Assembly (NCBI RefSeq): GCF_036711975.1
Contig: NC_091972.1
Location: 17,241,001 to 17,305,000, forward strand
Length of the DNA stretch: 64,000 nucleotides
Origin: Onthophagus taurus
Taxonomy: Eukaryota; Arthropoda; Insecta; Coleoptera; Scarabaeidae
Reading direction: 5' to 3'
Made by a program: the position numbers and the translations under genes. Shown here piece after piece: positions 32,629-45,000 of this stretch; position 1 is the first letter of the stretch; every line of letters begins with the position of its first letter. The notes beneath the pieces were generated by a model. That model was not told where the DNA came from. It ran no database searches and was given only the letters and a program-made list of their open reading frames with translations.

Positions 32629-35600
32629 GGGGGAGTGCTATCACCTCTATTATGGTGCCTGGTAGTTGACGACTTGATGAACACCCTAACTAAAAACGGA
32701 TTTAAGATACAAGGGTATGCTGATGACCTGGTAATCACAATCCGAGGTAAATATGATTCAATCATAACTCAGCTAATGCAGAAAGCCCTACTACTCACCA
32801 GTACTTGGTGCAGAAGCAATGGGCTCAGCATCAATCCCAATAAAATCGAAATAGTCCCTTTCACTCGGAGAAGGAAGCTACAAATAAAAGCACCCTCCAT
32901 TGAAAGCAGAACTATTAACCTCAAAACAGAAACTAAATACCTAGGGGTAATACTTGACAGTAAACTAAACTGGAACTCACACTTAGATAAGGTGAGGAAA
33001 AATCATGGCAAACCAGATCTGCCGCGGGCTCCTAGGAAGGAACTGGGGTCTCAAACCACGAATGGCTCATTGGGCCTACGTAGCAATAATCAGACCCATG
33101 GTCGCCTACGCCTCATTGGTTTGGTGGCCAAAAACAAAACATAAGACAGCTCAACAACAGCTGGCACAAATCCAGCGGTTAGCATGTCTTAACATAACGG
33201 GTGCAATGAGATCCTGTCCGACGGCTGCTTTGGAAGCCCTACTCGGTCTCACACTGAGAACCGATGTCTAAATCACCTGATTGAAATTAAAACGGACCTC
33301 ATACCGACGGAATACAATTTCAAGCAACCGTTTAAGGTCATATTTAGTAGCAGGGATGATTGGGCGAAGGGAGGGCCTCAACTAAAAAGAGGAGCCCTAG
33401 CCTGGTACACCGATGCTTCAAAGACAGTAAGATCTGGAGTAGGCATGGGCATCAGTGGACCAAATAGCCACATCAAATTGCCCCTCAGCTCGGTGGCCAA
33501 AAACAAAACATAAGACAGCTCAACAACAGCTGGCACAAATCCAGCGGTTAGCATGTCTTAACATAACGGGTGCAATGAGATCCTGTCCGACGGCTGCTTT
33601 GGAAGCCCTACTCGGTCTCACACCGCTCCACATATATATACAAAAGGAGGCAGCCTTAAGTGCCTTATCACTGAAAACAGTTTCTTCACTCAAGTTGATG
33701 CAGGGTAACCTCAGAGGACACCTCGAGATTCTCAAGGACCCATGTCTAAATCACCTGATTGAAATTAAAACGGACCTCATACCGACGGAATACAATTTCA
33801 ACCAACCGTATAAAGTCATATTTAGTAGCAGGGATGATTGGGCGAAGGGAGGGCCTCAACTAAAAAGAGGAGCCCTAGCCTGGTACACCGATGCTTCCAA
33901 GACAGTAAGATCTGGAGTAGGCATGGGCATCAGTGGACCAAATAGCCACATCAATTGAAGTGAGGAAAAATCATGGCAAACCAGATCTGCCGCGGGCTCC
34001 TAGGAAGGAACTGGGGTCTCAAACCACGAATGGCTCATTGGGCCTACGTAGCAATAATCAGACCCATGGTCGCCTACGCCTCATTGGTTTGGTGGCCAAA
34101 AACAAAACATAAGACAGCTCAACAACAGCTGGCACAAATCCAGCGGTTAGCATGTCTTAACATAACGGGTGCAATGAGATCCTGTCCGACGGCTGCTTTG
34201 GAAGCCCTACTCGGTCTCACACTGCTCCACATATATATACAAAAGGAGGCAGCCTTAAGTGCCTTATCACTGAAAACAGTTTCTTCACTCAAGTTGATGC
34301 AGGGTAACCTCAGAGGACACCTCGAGATCCTCAAGGACCCATGTCTAAATCACCTGATTGAAATTAAAACGGACCTCATACCGACGGAATACAATTTCAA
34401 GCAACCGTTTAAGGTCATATTTAGTAGCAGGGATGATTGGGCGAAGGGAGGGCCTCAACTAAAAAGAGGAGCCCTAGCCTGGTACACCGATGCTTCAAAG
34501 ACAGTAAGATCTGGAGTAGGCATGGGCATCAGTGGACCAAATAGCCACATCAAATTGCCCCTCAGCTCGGTGGCCAAAAACAAAACATAAGACAGCTCAA
34601 CAACAGCTGGCACAAATCCAGCGGTTAGCATGTCTTAACATAACGGGTGCAATGAGATCCTGTCCGACGGCTGCTTTGGAAGCCCTACTCGGTCTCACAC
34701 CGCTCCACATATATATACAAAAGGAGGCAGCCTTAAGTGCCTTATCACTGAAAACAGTTTCTTCACTCAAGTTGATGCAGGGTAACCTCAGAGGACACCT
34801 CGAGATTCTCAAGGACCCATGTCTAAATCACCTGATTGAAATTAAAACGGACCTCATACCGACGGAATACAATTTCAACCAACCGTATAAAGTCATATTT
34901 AGTAGCAGGGATGATTGGGCGAAGGGAGGGCCTCAACTAAAAAGAGGCGCCCTAGCCTGGTACACCGATGCTTCAAAGACAGTAAGATCTGGAGTAGGCA
35001 TGGGCATCAGTGGACCAAATAGCCACATCAAATTGCTCCTCCGTTCCGACTTAACAATTTTCCAAGCAGAAGTTCTTGCTATAAACTTCTGCACCGCTTT
35101 GAACCTACAGAAAGGACAAAAAGGTGCATCCATAAACATTTTCACAGACAGTCGGGCCGCCTTAAAGGCAATTCAGGCCTACACGTGTGGCTCCGCACTG
35201 ATCAGAGAGTGTACCAACAACCTGAGAGAACTCGCTAGGGGCAATGATGTTACCCTATGGTGGGTTCCAGGTCACAGCAACATTGAGGGCAATGAGGGCC
35301 GACAAGCTGGCCAAAGAGGCAGCAAACACGCCCTTCATTGGACCTCAACCTGGATGTGGACTACAAAAAAGCCACCTAAAACAAACAATCAACAACTGGG
35401 AGGCTTCAAAGATAGCCTTACGCTGGAAAGAACTTCCAGGTCACAGACAAGCGAAGAGTATGATAACTCCGTCGCAAAACAAAACCAAAGAGGTTTTATG
35501 CCTCAGCAAAGGGGATCTAAGAACGCTCTCAGGCTACCTGTCCGGCCATGTGCCCCTAAAATACCACCTCTTCCACATTGGACAAGCTGAGGATCAAACT

Positions 35601-35869
35601 TGTCGACTATGCAACGACGAGTCAGAAACTACTGAACATATACTGTGCAATTGCGTCGCCAGAGGCCGTCTAAGGCACAACGTCTTCGGTAAAACTCCCT
35701 TGTTACCTACCGACATAAAGGTTCAAGACCTCAGGACAATACTAAGGTTCATTAAGGACCTACATTTGCCCTAAACCTTTGGAGGGCTAAAGTTACAATA
35801 GATCTTATAGGTCGCGGTAACGAGTGGGGCCGCTCTCCTCAGCCCGGCAGCAATAATAATAATAATAAT
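32629..35869 (+). mobile_element. LINE B, 5'-truncated and internally duplicated
   Basis: AAGGAAATTGAGCA at 32615-32628 and 35870-35883 is the target duplication; the 3' end is an (AAT)n tail at 35851-35870. It encodes the RT catalytic part (GGVLSPLLWCLVVDDL, GYADDLVITI, KYLGVILDSKLNW), RNase H (WYTDASKTVRSG, FTDSRAALKAI, WWVPGHSNIEGNE) and a terminal CCHC finger (TCRLCNDESETTEHILCNC). The RT-to-RNase H region is repeated: the phrase GGTGGCCAAAAACAAAACAT occurs near 33123, 33492, 34090 and 34569. Block 32995-33955 recurs as 33959-35035; the first copy has lost about 107 bp. LOA/I-type affinity is my estimate. Confidence 0.85.
32995..35035 (+). repeat. Two-level tandem duplication inside LINE B
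   Basis: The junction CATCAAATTGCCCCTCAGCT, running straight into GGTGGCC, occurs identically near 33471-33493 and 34548-34571. This shows that an older internal duplication was itself copied as part of a block of about 1 kb. Point differences are few (for example GAGATTCTC versus GAGATCCTC). Confidence 0.85.
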
Positions 35870-36430
35870 AAGGAAATTGAGCAATATATAAAGAACACAT
35901 GGCCGGATGCACATTGCATATATACGGACGGTTCGCTGGTTCAAGAGGCGAAAAGTGTTTCATGCCTCTTTATTGGAGATTGAAGAATACTACCTTGCCA
36001 GATCAATTAACTATCTTTTCTGCGGAGGTTGTCTTACGCCATCTTAAGAACAATTGCACTAACTTTGGAAAAAGAAATCCCCCAAAGTGATAAATATAAC
36101 AAGTTCCCGAAGCACACTCGAACGTATTAAAAACCCCAAACCATAAAAAGAAATTACATCCTTATATCAGTAGAGCTTTAAGTCTGTTGTATTTGGCATA
36201 TCAGAAAGATATTGATATCACATTAGTATGGGCACCGGGGTATATTGGAGTGAGTGGAAATGAAAAAGCTGACGAATTGGCGAACAGGGGACGCCAGGAG
36301 GAGGTTCACAGAATAAGAATTATTTCAGCAAGATATTGATAACATAAACCATCAATGGGGACAAGAGTGGACTAGAAGCAGCTCAACTAAAGGGATTAGA
36401 TACGCTATGTGCCAACGTGTGGTACAAAAA
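35870..36430 (+). pseudogene. LINE A, RNase H part (3' of nested LINE B)
   Basis: After the duplication the plus strand reads IYTDGSLVQEAKSVS (RNase H start) and, after frameshifts, WAPGYIGVSGNEKADELANR (RNase H end). It continues the LINE of 32130-32628. Confidence 0.7.
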
Positions 36431-37045
36431 ATTCCATGATTCAAAAAAGTTTCTTTTGTATCACGCCAGTTCTACACTATACTATATAGTTCTACAGTAT
36501 ATTATTCCAAAATGAAGGTATCGAAAGTCCATTGAGTAAAGAAAATTCGTTGGCTCTAATGGCAGATATAGGACTATCTAGGTATCAGTATAATGTATTA
36601 CAATGCTGCAACACAAGGATGTAAATTATTATCTAGCTATTAACAAGTTCAGAGCGCAAAGAAAGATTGTTACCTAGTGCCTCTATCGATAACTGTCACA
36701 CCAGTAAATTTGCGTGACCACACCACCTAGAGACCTTTTAAAACACAATGAGAAGTGTTAAAATATCTTACGGTAACTGATCTCAATGTGAGAGTGGGGA
36801 TGTGATGGGTCTTCTGGACAAAGCCAATATAAACAGATTTTGCCAGATCAAATAGCCGATTCTCATTTATTTCATCATTAGTTCCTTTGTGTATAACCGA
36901 CAAAACATCCACAACAATATTATGGGATAACCCAACTCCTTCTTCGACTCGATTCTGTAGACCCATATCTATAGAGTTTGCAAAAGAAACTGCGGAGAGG
37001 ACCAGATGTCTAGCTTCAAATATAGAATCCCAAGTGTACCAATTA
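36431..37045. other. Decayed LINE tail and unassigned sequence
   Basis: No intact gene. The first part probably continues the LINE A 3' region; nothing recognisable precedes the Stowaway-like element at 37046. Confidence 0.35.
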
Positions 37046-38555
37046 CTACCTCCGTTCCAAAATAAGTGTCCGATTTGAGATTTTTTATAGGATTATTGAA
37101 TAAACAAAAAAAAAGTTGTAATTATGAATTTATTTATGTAGAACACATATTCATTGGTCATAGTAGGTCGGGTATGTTTTTGACAGTAGAAATTTAAACC
37201 AGTGTCAATTACTAAATCTTGGTAAAAAAAAAATTAATTTTGTATATTCTCCGCCAAGTATAAAAATTGAGCAGCGACAAGGTGTCTTACAATATCTGCT
37301 GAAAACATAAGCAATGCAAAGTTGAAACATGGTGCAATTAAGCAGTGCAGCACTAAATTCTGGAAGGAAACGTAAAGACAGAGAAGGTATAAAAAAGAAA
37401 ATCTCGGAAGTTTCCATAGCACAAAGATCAACTATCCGCAGTCTTTGTAACAATATTAACGTGTCATTAGGAACAGTGCACAGAATTTTGAAGGAAGGAG
37501 TCATAAAGAGAGTTTCAAGTACATTGAAACCTGTTTTGACCGATGACAATAAGAAGCGTCGATTAGAATTTGCACTTTGTATGTTACAAGAACCTAGCCT
37601 ATATCTTCAAGAAATGTTAGAGCTTGTTCATATTGATGAAAAATGGTTTTACATAACCAAAACTAAGACAAACTGCTACTTTCTTCCCGAAGAAGAAACA
37701 CCTCATCGAACATGTAAGAGTAAAAGATTCTTAACAAAAGTCATGTTTCTAGCTGCAATGGCTCGTCCAAGATATAATTACAACAAAAAGTCTGAATTTA
37801 ATGGTAAAATAGGCTTATGGCGTATTGTAACTCAAAAACCAGCAAAACAAAATTCTAAAAATCGTGTACGTGGGACATTAGTGACAACATGTGTTGAAGT
37901 TACTCGTCAAATTTATGTGAACATGATTACCAAAAAAGTTATTCCAGCTATAAAAGAAATGTGGCCAAAGGGTAGCAAAAAGATGCCCATCAAAATTCAA
38001 CAAGATAATGCCCAACCACATTGTAGTATAGATGATGGTGAAGTAATTCGTGCCGGAACAGCTGATGGATGGAATATTAGTTTGATTTATCAGCCACCAA
38101 ACAGCCCTGACTTTAATGTTCTTGATTTAGGCTTTTTTAATGCAATTCAGTCTATACAATATAAAAGCTCGATGCATAATATAGATGAATTAATTGCTGC
38201 TGTTTTGAAGGTATGGGATGATACACCTGGATATAAATTAGGCAATGTTTTTATGACACTGCAGAAATGTATGGAGTCCTCCATGCTTCATAAAACAGGT
38301 AACAATTGCCAAATCCCTCAAATAGAAAAAGAAAAATTACGGTCTACTGGACAATTACAAAGAAATGTAATTTGTTCAAAAGAATAATAATAATAAATTA
38401 TACTATAAAAAATTTGGTTCAATTATAATTTAATACAGTTCAGTTAATAAATTAAAATATGGTAGTACTTATATTTCACTTTTTTTTAAAAGTTGACACT
38501 TATTTTGGAACAAATAAAATATACAAATCGGACACTTATTTTGGAACGGATGTAG
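37046..38555 (+). mobile_element. Mariner element with Stowaway-like termini
   Basis: The ends read CTACCTCCGTTCCAAAATAA at 37046 and, reversed, CTACATCCGTTCCAAAATAA at 38555, each flanked by TA (37044-37045 and 38556-38557). After the first end, GTGTCCGATTT continues on both sides. Ends of the form CTCCCTCCGTTCC are the hallmark of plant Stowaway MITEs and plant mariners. One transposase ORF lies inside. Confidence 0.85.
37329..38387 (+). CDS. Mariner transposase of plant-like DD39D type
   Basis: The frame gives 352 residues. Catalytic blocks are VHIDEKWFYITKTK (first Asp), PIKIQQDNAQPHC (second Asp) and PPNSPDFNVLDLGFFNAIQS (third Asp). From the second Asp there are 34 residues to the SPD Asp and 39 to the VLD Asp. 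The sequence around them (QQDNA, QPPNSPD, DLGFF.AIQ) is that of plant mariners, usually classed DD39D. A HTH-like region (SLGTVHRILKEG) lies near the N-terminus. Upstream, KLKHGAIKQ is in another frame, so the true N-terminus is probably broken by a frameshift and the enzyme may be inactive. ATG 37329 is the first Met of the surviving frame. Confidence 0.85.
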   Translation: MVQLSSAALNSGRKRKDREGIKKKISEVSIAQRSTIRSLCNNINVSLGTVHRILKEGVIKRVSSTLKPVLTDDNKKRRLEFALCMLQEPSLYLQEMLELVHIDEKWFYITKTKTNCYFLPEEETPHRTCKSKRFLTKVMFLAAMARPRYNYNKKSEFNGKIGLWRIVTQKPAKQNSKNRVRGTLVTTCVEVTRQIYVNMITKKVIPAIKEMWPKGSKKMPIKIQQDNAQPHCSIDDGEVIRAGTADGWNISLIYQPPNSPDFNVLDLGFFNAIQSIQYKSSMHNIDELIAAVLKVWDDTPGYKLGNVFMTLQKCMESSMLHKTGNNCQIPQIEKEKLRSTGQLQRNVICSKE

Positions 38556-38569
38556 TATTTTTTTGCAAT

Positions 38570-39207
38570 GATCGATGAAAAAGTATGCAGCACATTAACA
38601 GACTCCTTCTACATCTACTTGTCTGGTATGCATTGCCAAACCAAATAAAATAAATAATTTGGAGATGGTAACAGCAAGACTATCTATGGTCTTGCATGTA
38701 ACCACCGCACAAGTACTCTGCTTTTCACTCACTTCACTACACTAACTCGAAGGGTTTAGTCCTCTTCAATCTTCTTGTGAAATTGGTGGTGTCGAGAAGC
38801 TAGAGGCACTGAGGTTCATGCCATCCTACGATTTTGGGATTATTTGATTAATTGTCTCTATTTCAAGATCCTCACAGTTGCGGAAGTACCAAGGTGCATC
38901 GACCATGTCTCTCAGTTTTGTTTTGTAGTCGTTGAATGATTTGAATATTACTTTTACTAGCACAGATCCAAAGTTGTAGGCCGTATAACCGTATTGGCTT
39001 CAGTACTTACTTCTAAAGGAGCAATTTATTGTGGATGGGTAACTTGGAGTTCCTTTCAAGCAACCAGTACGTTTTTCTATATTTTAGATTAAGCTCTTCT
39101 TTTTTTCTTTTTCACGTGGACTTTCCAGCGTAGCCATGCGTCTAAGGTACTTCGCCGAGTTAGCATGTGGGATCTGGGCATCAGTTACTCTGATGGGTAT
39201 ATGCTGT
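38570..39207 (-). pseudogene. Jockey-like LINE, part downstream of the gypsy insertion
   Basis: The minus strand reads LVKVIFKSFNDYKTKLRD and VDAPWYFRNCEDLEIETIN, the RT C-terminal region of a jockey-like LINE. It is about 80-90 percent like the second copy at 61005-61400 by eye. The gypsy element interrupts it at 39207 and it resumes at 49190, with CTGT duplicated on both sides. Confidence 0.75.
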
Positions 39208-39997
39208 TGTCACAAACTAGCTCTCGAGAAGTTCTCGTTTCCCGTAGTGGGTTTCCTAGCTAGGTCCACGGAGCGGCTCGCGTACCCAACTGTCCACGCA
39301 CTACCGTTTTCTTGATAGCTAGCAATGACTGAGTTAGGGTTTGGCACACTGCATTCGTTCACTTGAAAGCGAACGGCAGTAATTTGAAATTAAGAATAAA
39401 AATAGATTGAAAGAAAACGAAATTTCACTGCTAAAGAATAAGTTTGCTTTATTTTTGAACAAGAACGTATTATATTATATATATAAAAAAAAACAACTGA
39501 CAAAGATTTTAAAAAGTAAAAATTACATGACATAAGCTATTCAACAACATCATTACGGAATTTGCCGAGGTGGTTAGCAGGTTCAATGAGAAATCGGAAG
39601 TTTAAGATTTTAATAACGCTTACCCGTTTGTTAAAGTAAAATATTCATCGAAGAAAGAGAATCCAATTCAACGAATTTTATAACTAAATTGCTATAAGTT
39701 CAAATCGCACGACTCGAATTTAAAAACACAACAAAAACTTTAATTTCCCGGTTTCGCCCGATGCTTTTCTGTTCCAATCCCGTAACCGACTCCCCGATTT
39801 TTTCTTCATTTCTCCCCTGCTCCATCTACTCTAACTGCCACCTCGGCACATTCCTGCCAGAACCGCCTACGTAGTATTTAGTCTGGACCCTCGGTTCTCA
39901 AGACGCAACTTCGTAATTAAATTACAAAGTTCTGCCTGTATTGCGTTTTATTATTTTTTTTTAATCGCTTTCGAATCCCAAAATGCGGTTTGTTACA
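39208..39997 (-). repeat. Gypsy 3' LTR
   Basis: Matches 48400-49189 in length (790 bp) and, by eye, in sequence. On the minus strand it follows the purine tract directly. Confidence 0.95.
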
Positions 39998-40014
39998 TCC
40001 CTCCCACCTTTTTA
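39998..40014 (-). other. Polypurine tract of the gypsy element
   Basis: On the minus strand AAAAAGGTGGGAGGGA abuts the 3' LTR, the expected primer for plus-strand DNA synthesis. Confidence 0.75.
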
Positions 40015-40689
40015 AAAGAAGGCTCCCCTAAGAGCCTTATTTATGATACCAAAATGAACAATACAAACCGCATTCTAGTATTTCCGATATCTACTTGAAA
40101 TCTTAAGAATCAACAATCTCAATCGTTACAAAAAGTCTACATCTAAACACTTCTCAGTAACATAGAGTCCAATTTTCACATAATTTTAATTACGAAAACA
40201 CATTTTTAATGATATTCTTTTGAAACAAAAAGTCAATTTTTTTTTTTTTTTTTTTTTCATATGCATTTTAGTCACTTTCTTAAGAGTCTTTCACCGATTT
40301 TAAACTTAATTTATTAAAAATTATTTTAAAAGTTGTAACATAGTCCTTCACACCAAAACGTTTAAGAACTACCACGCACGCACAGTCAAGTAGTCGAAGT
40401 AGAGAAGCTGTCATCACATCTCGGGGCGACCTGACGGGTGCTACTACATTTGTTCGGTGGAAAATAAACATGTTCTCAGCTGGCTCCATTTATGTGTCGA
40501 CGATAAGACATTGTTGATTTATTTAGAATGTTTTTTTTTTTTTTTTTTTTTTTATTTAATGATTATTTACAAATGATAGGAATCGTATATTTCAGGATTT
40601 TTTTGAATGAAGGACAATTTCGGAGTAAGTATTCTTGGTTTAATAGGATCTGTAACAGACGAAGTTTTCTGAATCTTGGTTACCATTTA

Positions 40690-41590
40690 TTTCCGCATCC
40701 AACTTGGAGAGGTCGGTACCTCAGAATATATATTTGAAACCATCACTTCAGGGCTTGTGGAATTGGTTGCCTCAGGAACTATGTTAGTCGGAGTTTCTGG
40801 CGAAGCAAGATCCTCACCCCTTCTCTGATTAAAAAGCCACATCGTAAAATTTTTCCACAACTGGCCAAGATGACGATACCTCATCCCAAGGTTTTAAATA
40901 TTGCGTAGCCATTCAATATCACGCTAGCGAGTCCCTTTACGAAACACAATAAAACAATCACTCGTGCGATAACGTGCTCTTAGCAAATTTACGCAACTCT
41001 TCCGCATGAAATAGTTGAATCCAGTCCTTATTTTTCTGTCTTCTTTCCCTGGATTTTTCTAATAATGACATTGTTTATAGCTGATCGTTCCAAGCCGACT
41101 TGTACTAGTTCTTGTGCTTGTCTGACGTCTTCGTTGTTATAAATTTCGGCCACTCCCAAATTCATAATGGTACTAAATTTTGACTTCTGAATCTTCATAA
41201 GGTAGAAGTCCATCAGGTGGTGTCTGGGATACCTGCAGTGGAGTTAAGGCTACCCAGGGCTTTTCAATCTGATACATTGGTGAACTAATGAGGTTGCGGT
41301 CAACCTGGTCTGCATAGTCCAGGAGTACATGTGTCATTGGCGACTCAAAATAGGACCGGTTATCCGTATCAGAGACAGGAAGTTCATGGTAACAAGTATA
41401 CGTTTTTCTTACTTGCACTCTCTTTGGTACACATTTCAATATGTACAGGACTTCTCCGATTGCACGGCCGACATAACTCGTTTCATTCTTAGCGAGCAAA
41501 CTAACGGTGGTTGGTGATAACGGGGCCAATAATAAGCGATTTTTATGTGTTTCTATATACGATTTGTCGGTGAATCCGGGCTCTTTGGAC
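40690..41590 (-). pseudogene. Env-like remnant of the gypsy element
   Basis: Downstream of pol, the minus strand keeps blocks resembling the C-terminal half of insect errantivirus-type envelope proteins: SYVGRAIGEVLYILKCVP, CYHELPVSDTDNRSYF, a conserved Leu/Tyr-rich region (about 41530-41170), then in another frame DWIQLFHAEELRKFAKS. The N-terminal half is absent, an in-frame stop lies just upstream, and frames change at least once, so it cannot make a full envelope protein. Family assignment is by recalled motif only. Confidence 0.45.
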
Positions 41591-42020
41591 TATTTGCACT
41601 TGTAACATGTTTTCTACATAATTGGACCTTATTTGTGAACAATCTCCAACTTTTTTTTTTTTTTAGCGATATGAGACTAATATTAACACTACGGGCGCTA
41701 CAATCGTATGCGATAATAAATTGTTAATCCTATATTTATGTAGGCTCCAATCGCCAATAAAGTAGTTAAGAGCGCTGAAACAAACAAAAACAAAAATCCG
41801 ATTTTCCGGTGTTTAGTAATCAACAACAAAATAGACAATAATAAAAGCTATTAATTATATATTTTTCTTATTATTTAAAAAAAAAATAAATAAATTTATT
41901 TTCTTTTTAATTTTAGTATTTAACTTATTAATTTACTTATTTTAATATTAATATTTTTATTTATTTATTAGTTATTTATTTATTTTTTTCTTTTTTTTTT
42001 TTACCTGTATACCTTATACT
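41591..42020. other. AT-rich spacer between pol and the env-like remnant
   Basis: Very AT-rich with long T and TTTA runs on the plus strand. No coding signal was found in any frame. Confidence 0.5.
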
Positions 42021-45000
42021 TTACCTATACCTAGCTGGAAGTTTTATGGCTCTCCTCTCCCGTCGTATTGCCAACGGTTCTTCAAGGGGTTCATCTATTA
42101 ATTCTGGTGCCTTAATAATAATGCTATCGTCCTCACGTTCTCTTTCTATTTCTGAAGGGTTTTCAGAAGGTTCAGCTATTGACTCCAACAACTCCTTACT
42201 CATACATTCATTTTTCCCTTCCAGATTTTCTGCTGTACTAGTATCATTACTCTCTTCTAGAATTAATCGTCTCGGACATATATTAATTTTTGGGCAGGGG
42301 GTCTCATTTAGTAAATCTGTTACTCCTGTATTTTTTCGAAAAGTCAGATCCGGTGTATGTAAACTGATTATCGGCATATGTGGCTCAACATACCGGTCTT
42401 CGTTTATTTCTTCGAGGTGTACATTCGAATCTAGGCTTTTACACTCTTTCGCAGTTGATTCTTTATTAGTTCGAAATGATTTCAATCTATTACTATGTAC
42501 AATAGATTTTAGCTTTCCGTTTACTGATGTAATTTCGTAGTTCTCTGGTCCTTTAATTTTTGTAATCATGTACGGTCCTATCCAAGGTTGGGCTAATTTT
42601 CTATTTAGACCTGGTTTTATAGATGTGTCTTTTAAGAGTACCAACTCTCCTACGTAAAAATCTCTGTGCTTACTTCTTTTATTATAATACTCAGCCTGTC
42701 TTCGAGCGGCAAGCTGCAAACTTTCAAAAACCGTCTCATACACGTGGTTCATTCGCGCTGCCAATTCCGTCACATAGTTCTCATCACAGTCGTACTTACA
42801 CCTGGAGGGTCGGAGAAAAACATCCACTGGTAATTCCATTTCCCTGCCGTATAACAAAAAGTGGGGGGTATAGCCCGTACTGCTATGCACCGTTGATCTG
42901 TACGCCAGAAGAACATAGGGTAACCATTCATCCCAGGTTCTTTGGTCCTTTTTAACATAGTGAGATAGTACGTCTTTGATCACCCGATGACTTCTCTCGA
43001 TAAGACCATTGCACTCGGGATGATACGGTGTGGTTTGTATTTTGTCGATATTTAATAGCTTACAAATTTCCTTCATGAGTGACGACACAAAATTTGTACC
43101 CTGATCGGTGAGCAACTGCAGAGGAGTACCGTGGCGACTTACTATTTGCGTTACAAAAGCTCGAGCCACAGTATCAGCCTTCTGATCAGGTAAGGCTACT
43201 GCCTCTAAATATTTGGTGAAATAGTCCTGGAACGTAAGTATATACTTGTTTCCTTTGTATGTTGTTGGTAACGGACCCACTATGTCCATTGAACTTCTTT
43301 CGAATGGCTTTCGAACAGTTGTAAATTTTTGCAAGGGTGCTCTAGACATATGGGGGGAAGTTTTACGTCTATTGCATGACTCACAATTCGAACAATACTT
43401 TTTAACATCACGTGTCATAGACGGCCAAAATACCCTATCCTTAAGTAAAGCTAATGTTTTCGCTTGACCGCCATGACCTGCAAATGGTAAATCGTGGTAA
43501 TCATGCAAAGCCTTCTGCACAAATGATTTCGGCAACACTAGTACTTCTTTTCCTAACTCATCAGTTTTAAATAAGAGCTTATCATTATCTATGAAATAAC
43601 TATCCCTAAGATCTTTGTTTGATGAAAGAGAATCCCGTATTTCAATGCAAAACTCGTCCTTATCTTGTTCTTTCAAAATAACATTTTTATCCCAAACTGG
43701 CGTTGCTATATTTTCCTGTATTTTACATAGTGTTTTGTTTTTAACAAAAGGTAATTTATATACCATTATCATGGTATTCGTTCCCTCAAAACATTCTCTT
43801 AATTCTTCTTTAACTAGGCTCCACTTTAGTTTATCGAGACCACATCCTATTCTGGGTATTGCCAAATATCTCTCCCCAGATTTATTCATTTCCTCCCGTA
43901 ACGTTTCTAGACACTGTCTCAACATGTGGTACGTTGGTTTATGGTAGTATTCGTCCTTTGTAATTAAATGGTATATTTTTCGTTTCTCCGCTATTTGCGG
44001 TACTATGTCACCAACTCCTTTCTCCTCGGATCTTAATTTTTCAACGGAGCCAAATCGCTTTTTAAATTCCTTTGCAATACCAGCTCCCATCGCAAAATCA
44101 GCCGAAACGCAATGAGCTAATACCCAACCTTGGGGAGCATCAAACAAATTTCCCTCTACTTCATTAATGCATAACTTATCTTTCTCATCCTTTCGGATTA
44201 GGGAAACTATACTGTTTCGGCTGAGAGCATCCACGTTTCCATGCTTTCGGCCCGGTCTGTGGATAATCTCGAAGTCATACTCCATTAGCATTAAAGCCCA
44301 TCGTGCTAGTCTCGAGCTCGGGTCTTTGATATTCATCAACCATTTCAATGGTCTGTGGTCTGTTATGATAGTGAAACGGCGTCCATATAAGTAGCACCGA
44401 AATTGCTTTATCCCAAATATGACAGCAAGACACTCTTTTTCGGTAGTCGAATAGTTTAGCTCAGCCTTCTTTAGTCCTCTACTAGCGAAAGCCACAGGGC
44501 GTTCATTTCCCTCTCTCACCTGGCTAAGTATAGCACCTAATCCTGTGTTACTCGCGTCTGTAGCCAAGATGAAAGGCTCATTGAAATCTGGGAAAATTAA
44601 TACCGATTCTGATGTTATCGCGGCCTTTAAGCTTTCCACCGCTTCCAATTGCTCTTTTTCGAATTTAAACGCGACATCTTTGCGCGTTAACTTCGTAATT
44701 GGGGCCGCTAATCGGGTAAAGTCCGGTATAAATTTCCTATACCATCCCACCAGCCCTAAAAATTCTCTACAATTCCTAACGTTTTTTGGAACGGGGAAAT
44801 TCTGTATCGAGTTGATTTTTCCCGGATCCGGTTGAACGCCTTGGGCAGATATTATGTGACCAAGATAAGACACCTTTGGGACCGCGATCTGGCTTTTCTC
44901 CATCTTAAGTTTTAGTCCTGCATCTCGGATTCTATCAAAAATAGTTTGTAGTTTGTTCAAATGATCGTCGACACCCGTTCCATTGAAAATTATTATATCA

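Noticed and set aside
33520-34812. Three identical 71-codon minus-strand frames and a CRISPR-like regular spacing
   Set aside because: They are antisense shadows of the duplicated LINE B segment. Repeat units of hundreds of bp with coding content are not a CRISPR array.
42046-44835. Several plus-strand frames across 42046-44835
   Set aside because: They are antisense shadows of the intact Pol frame and have no recognisable motifs.
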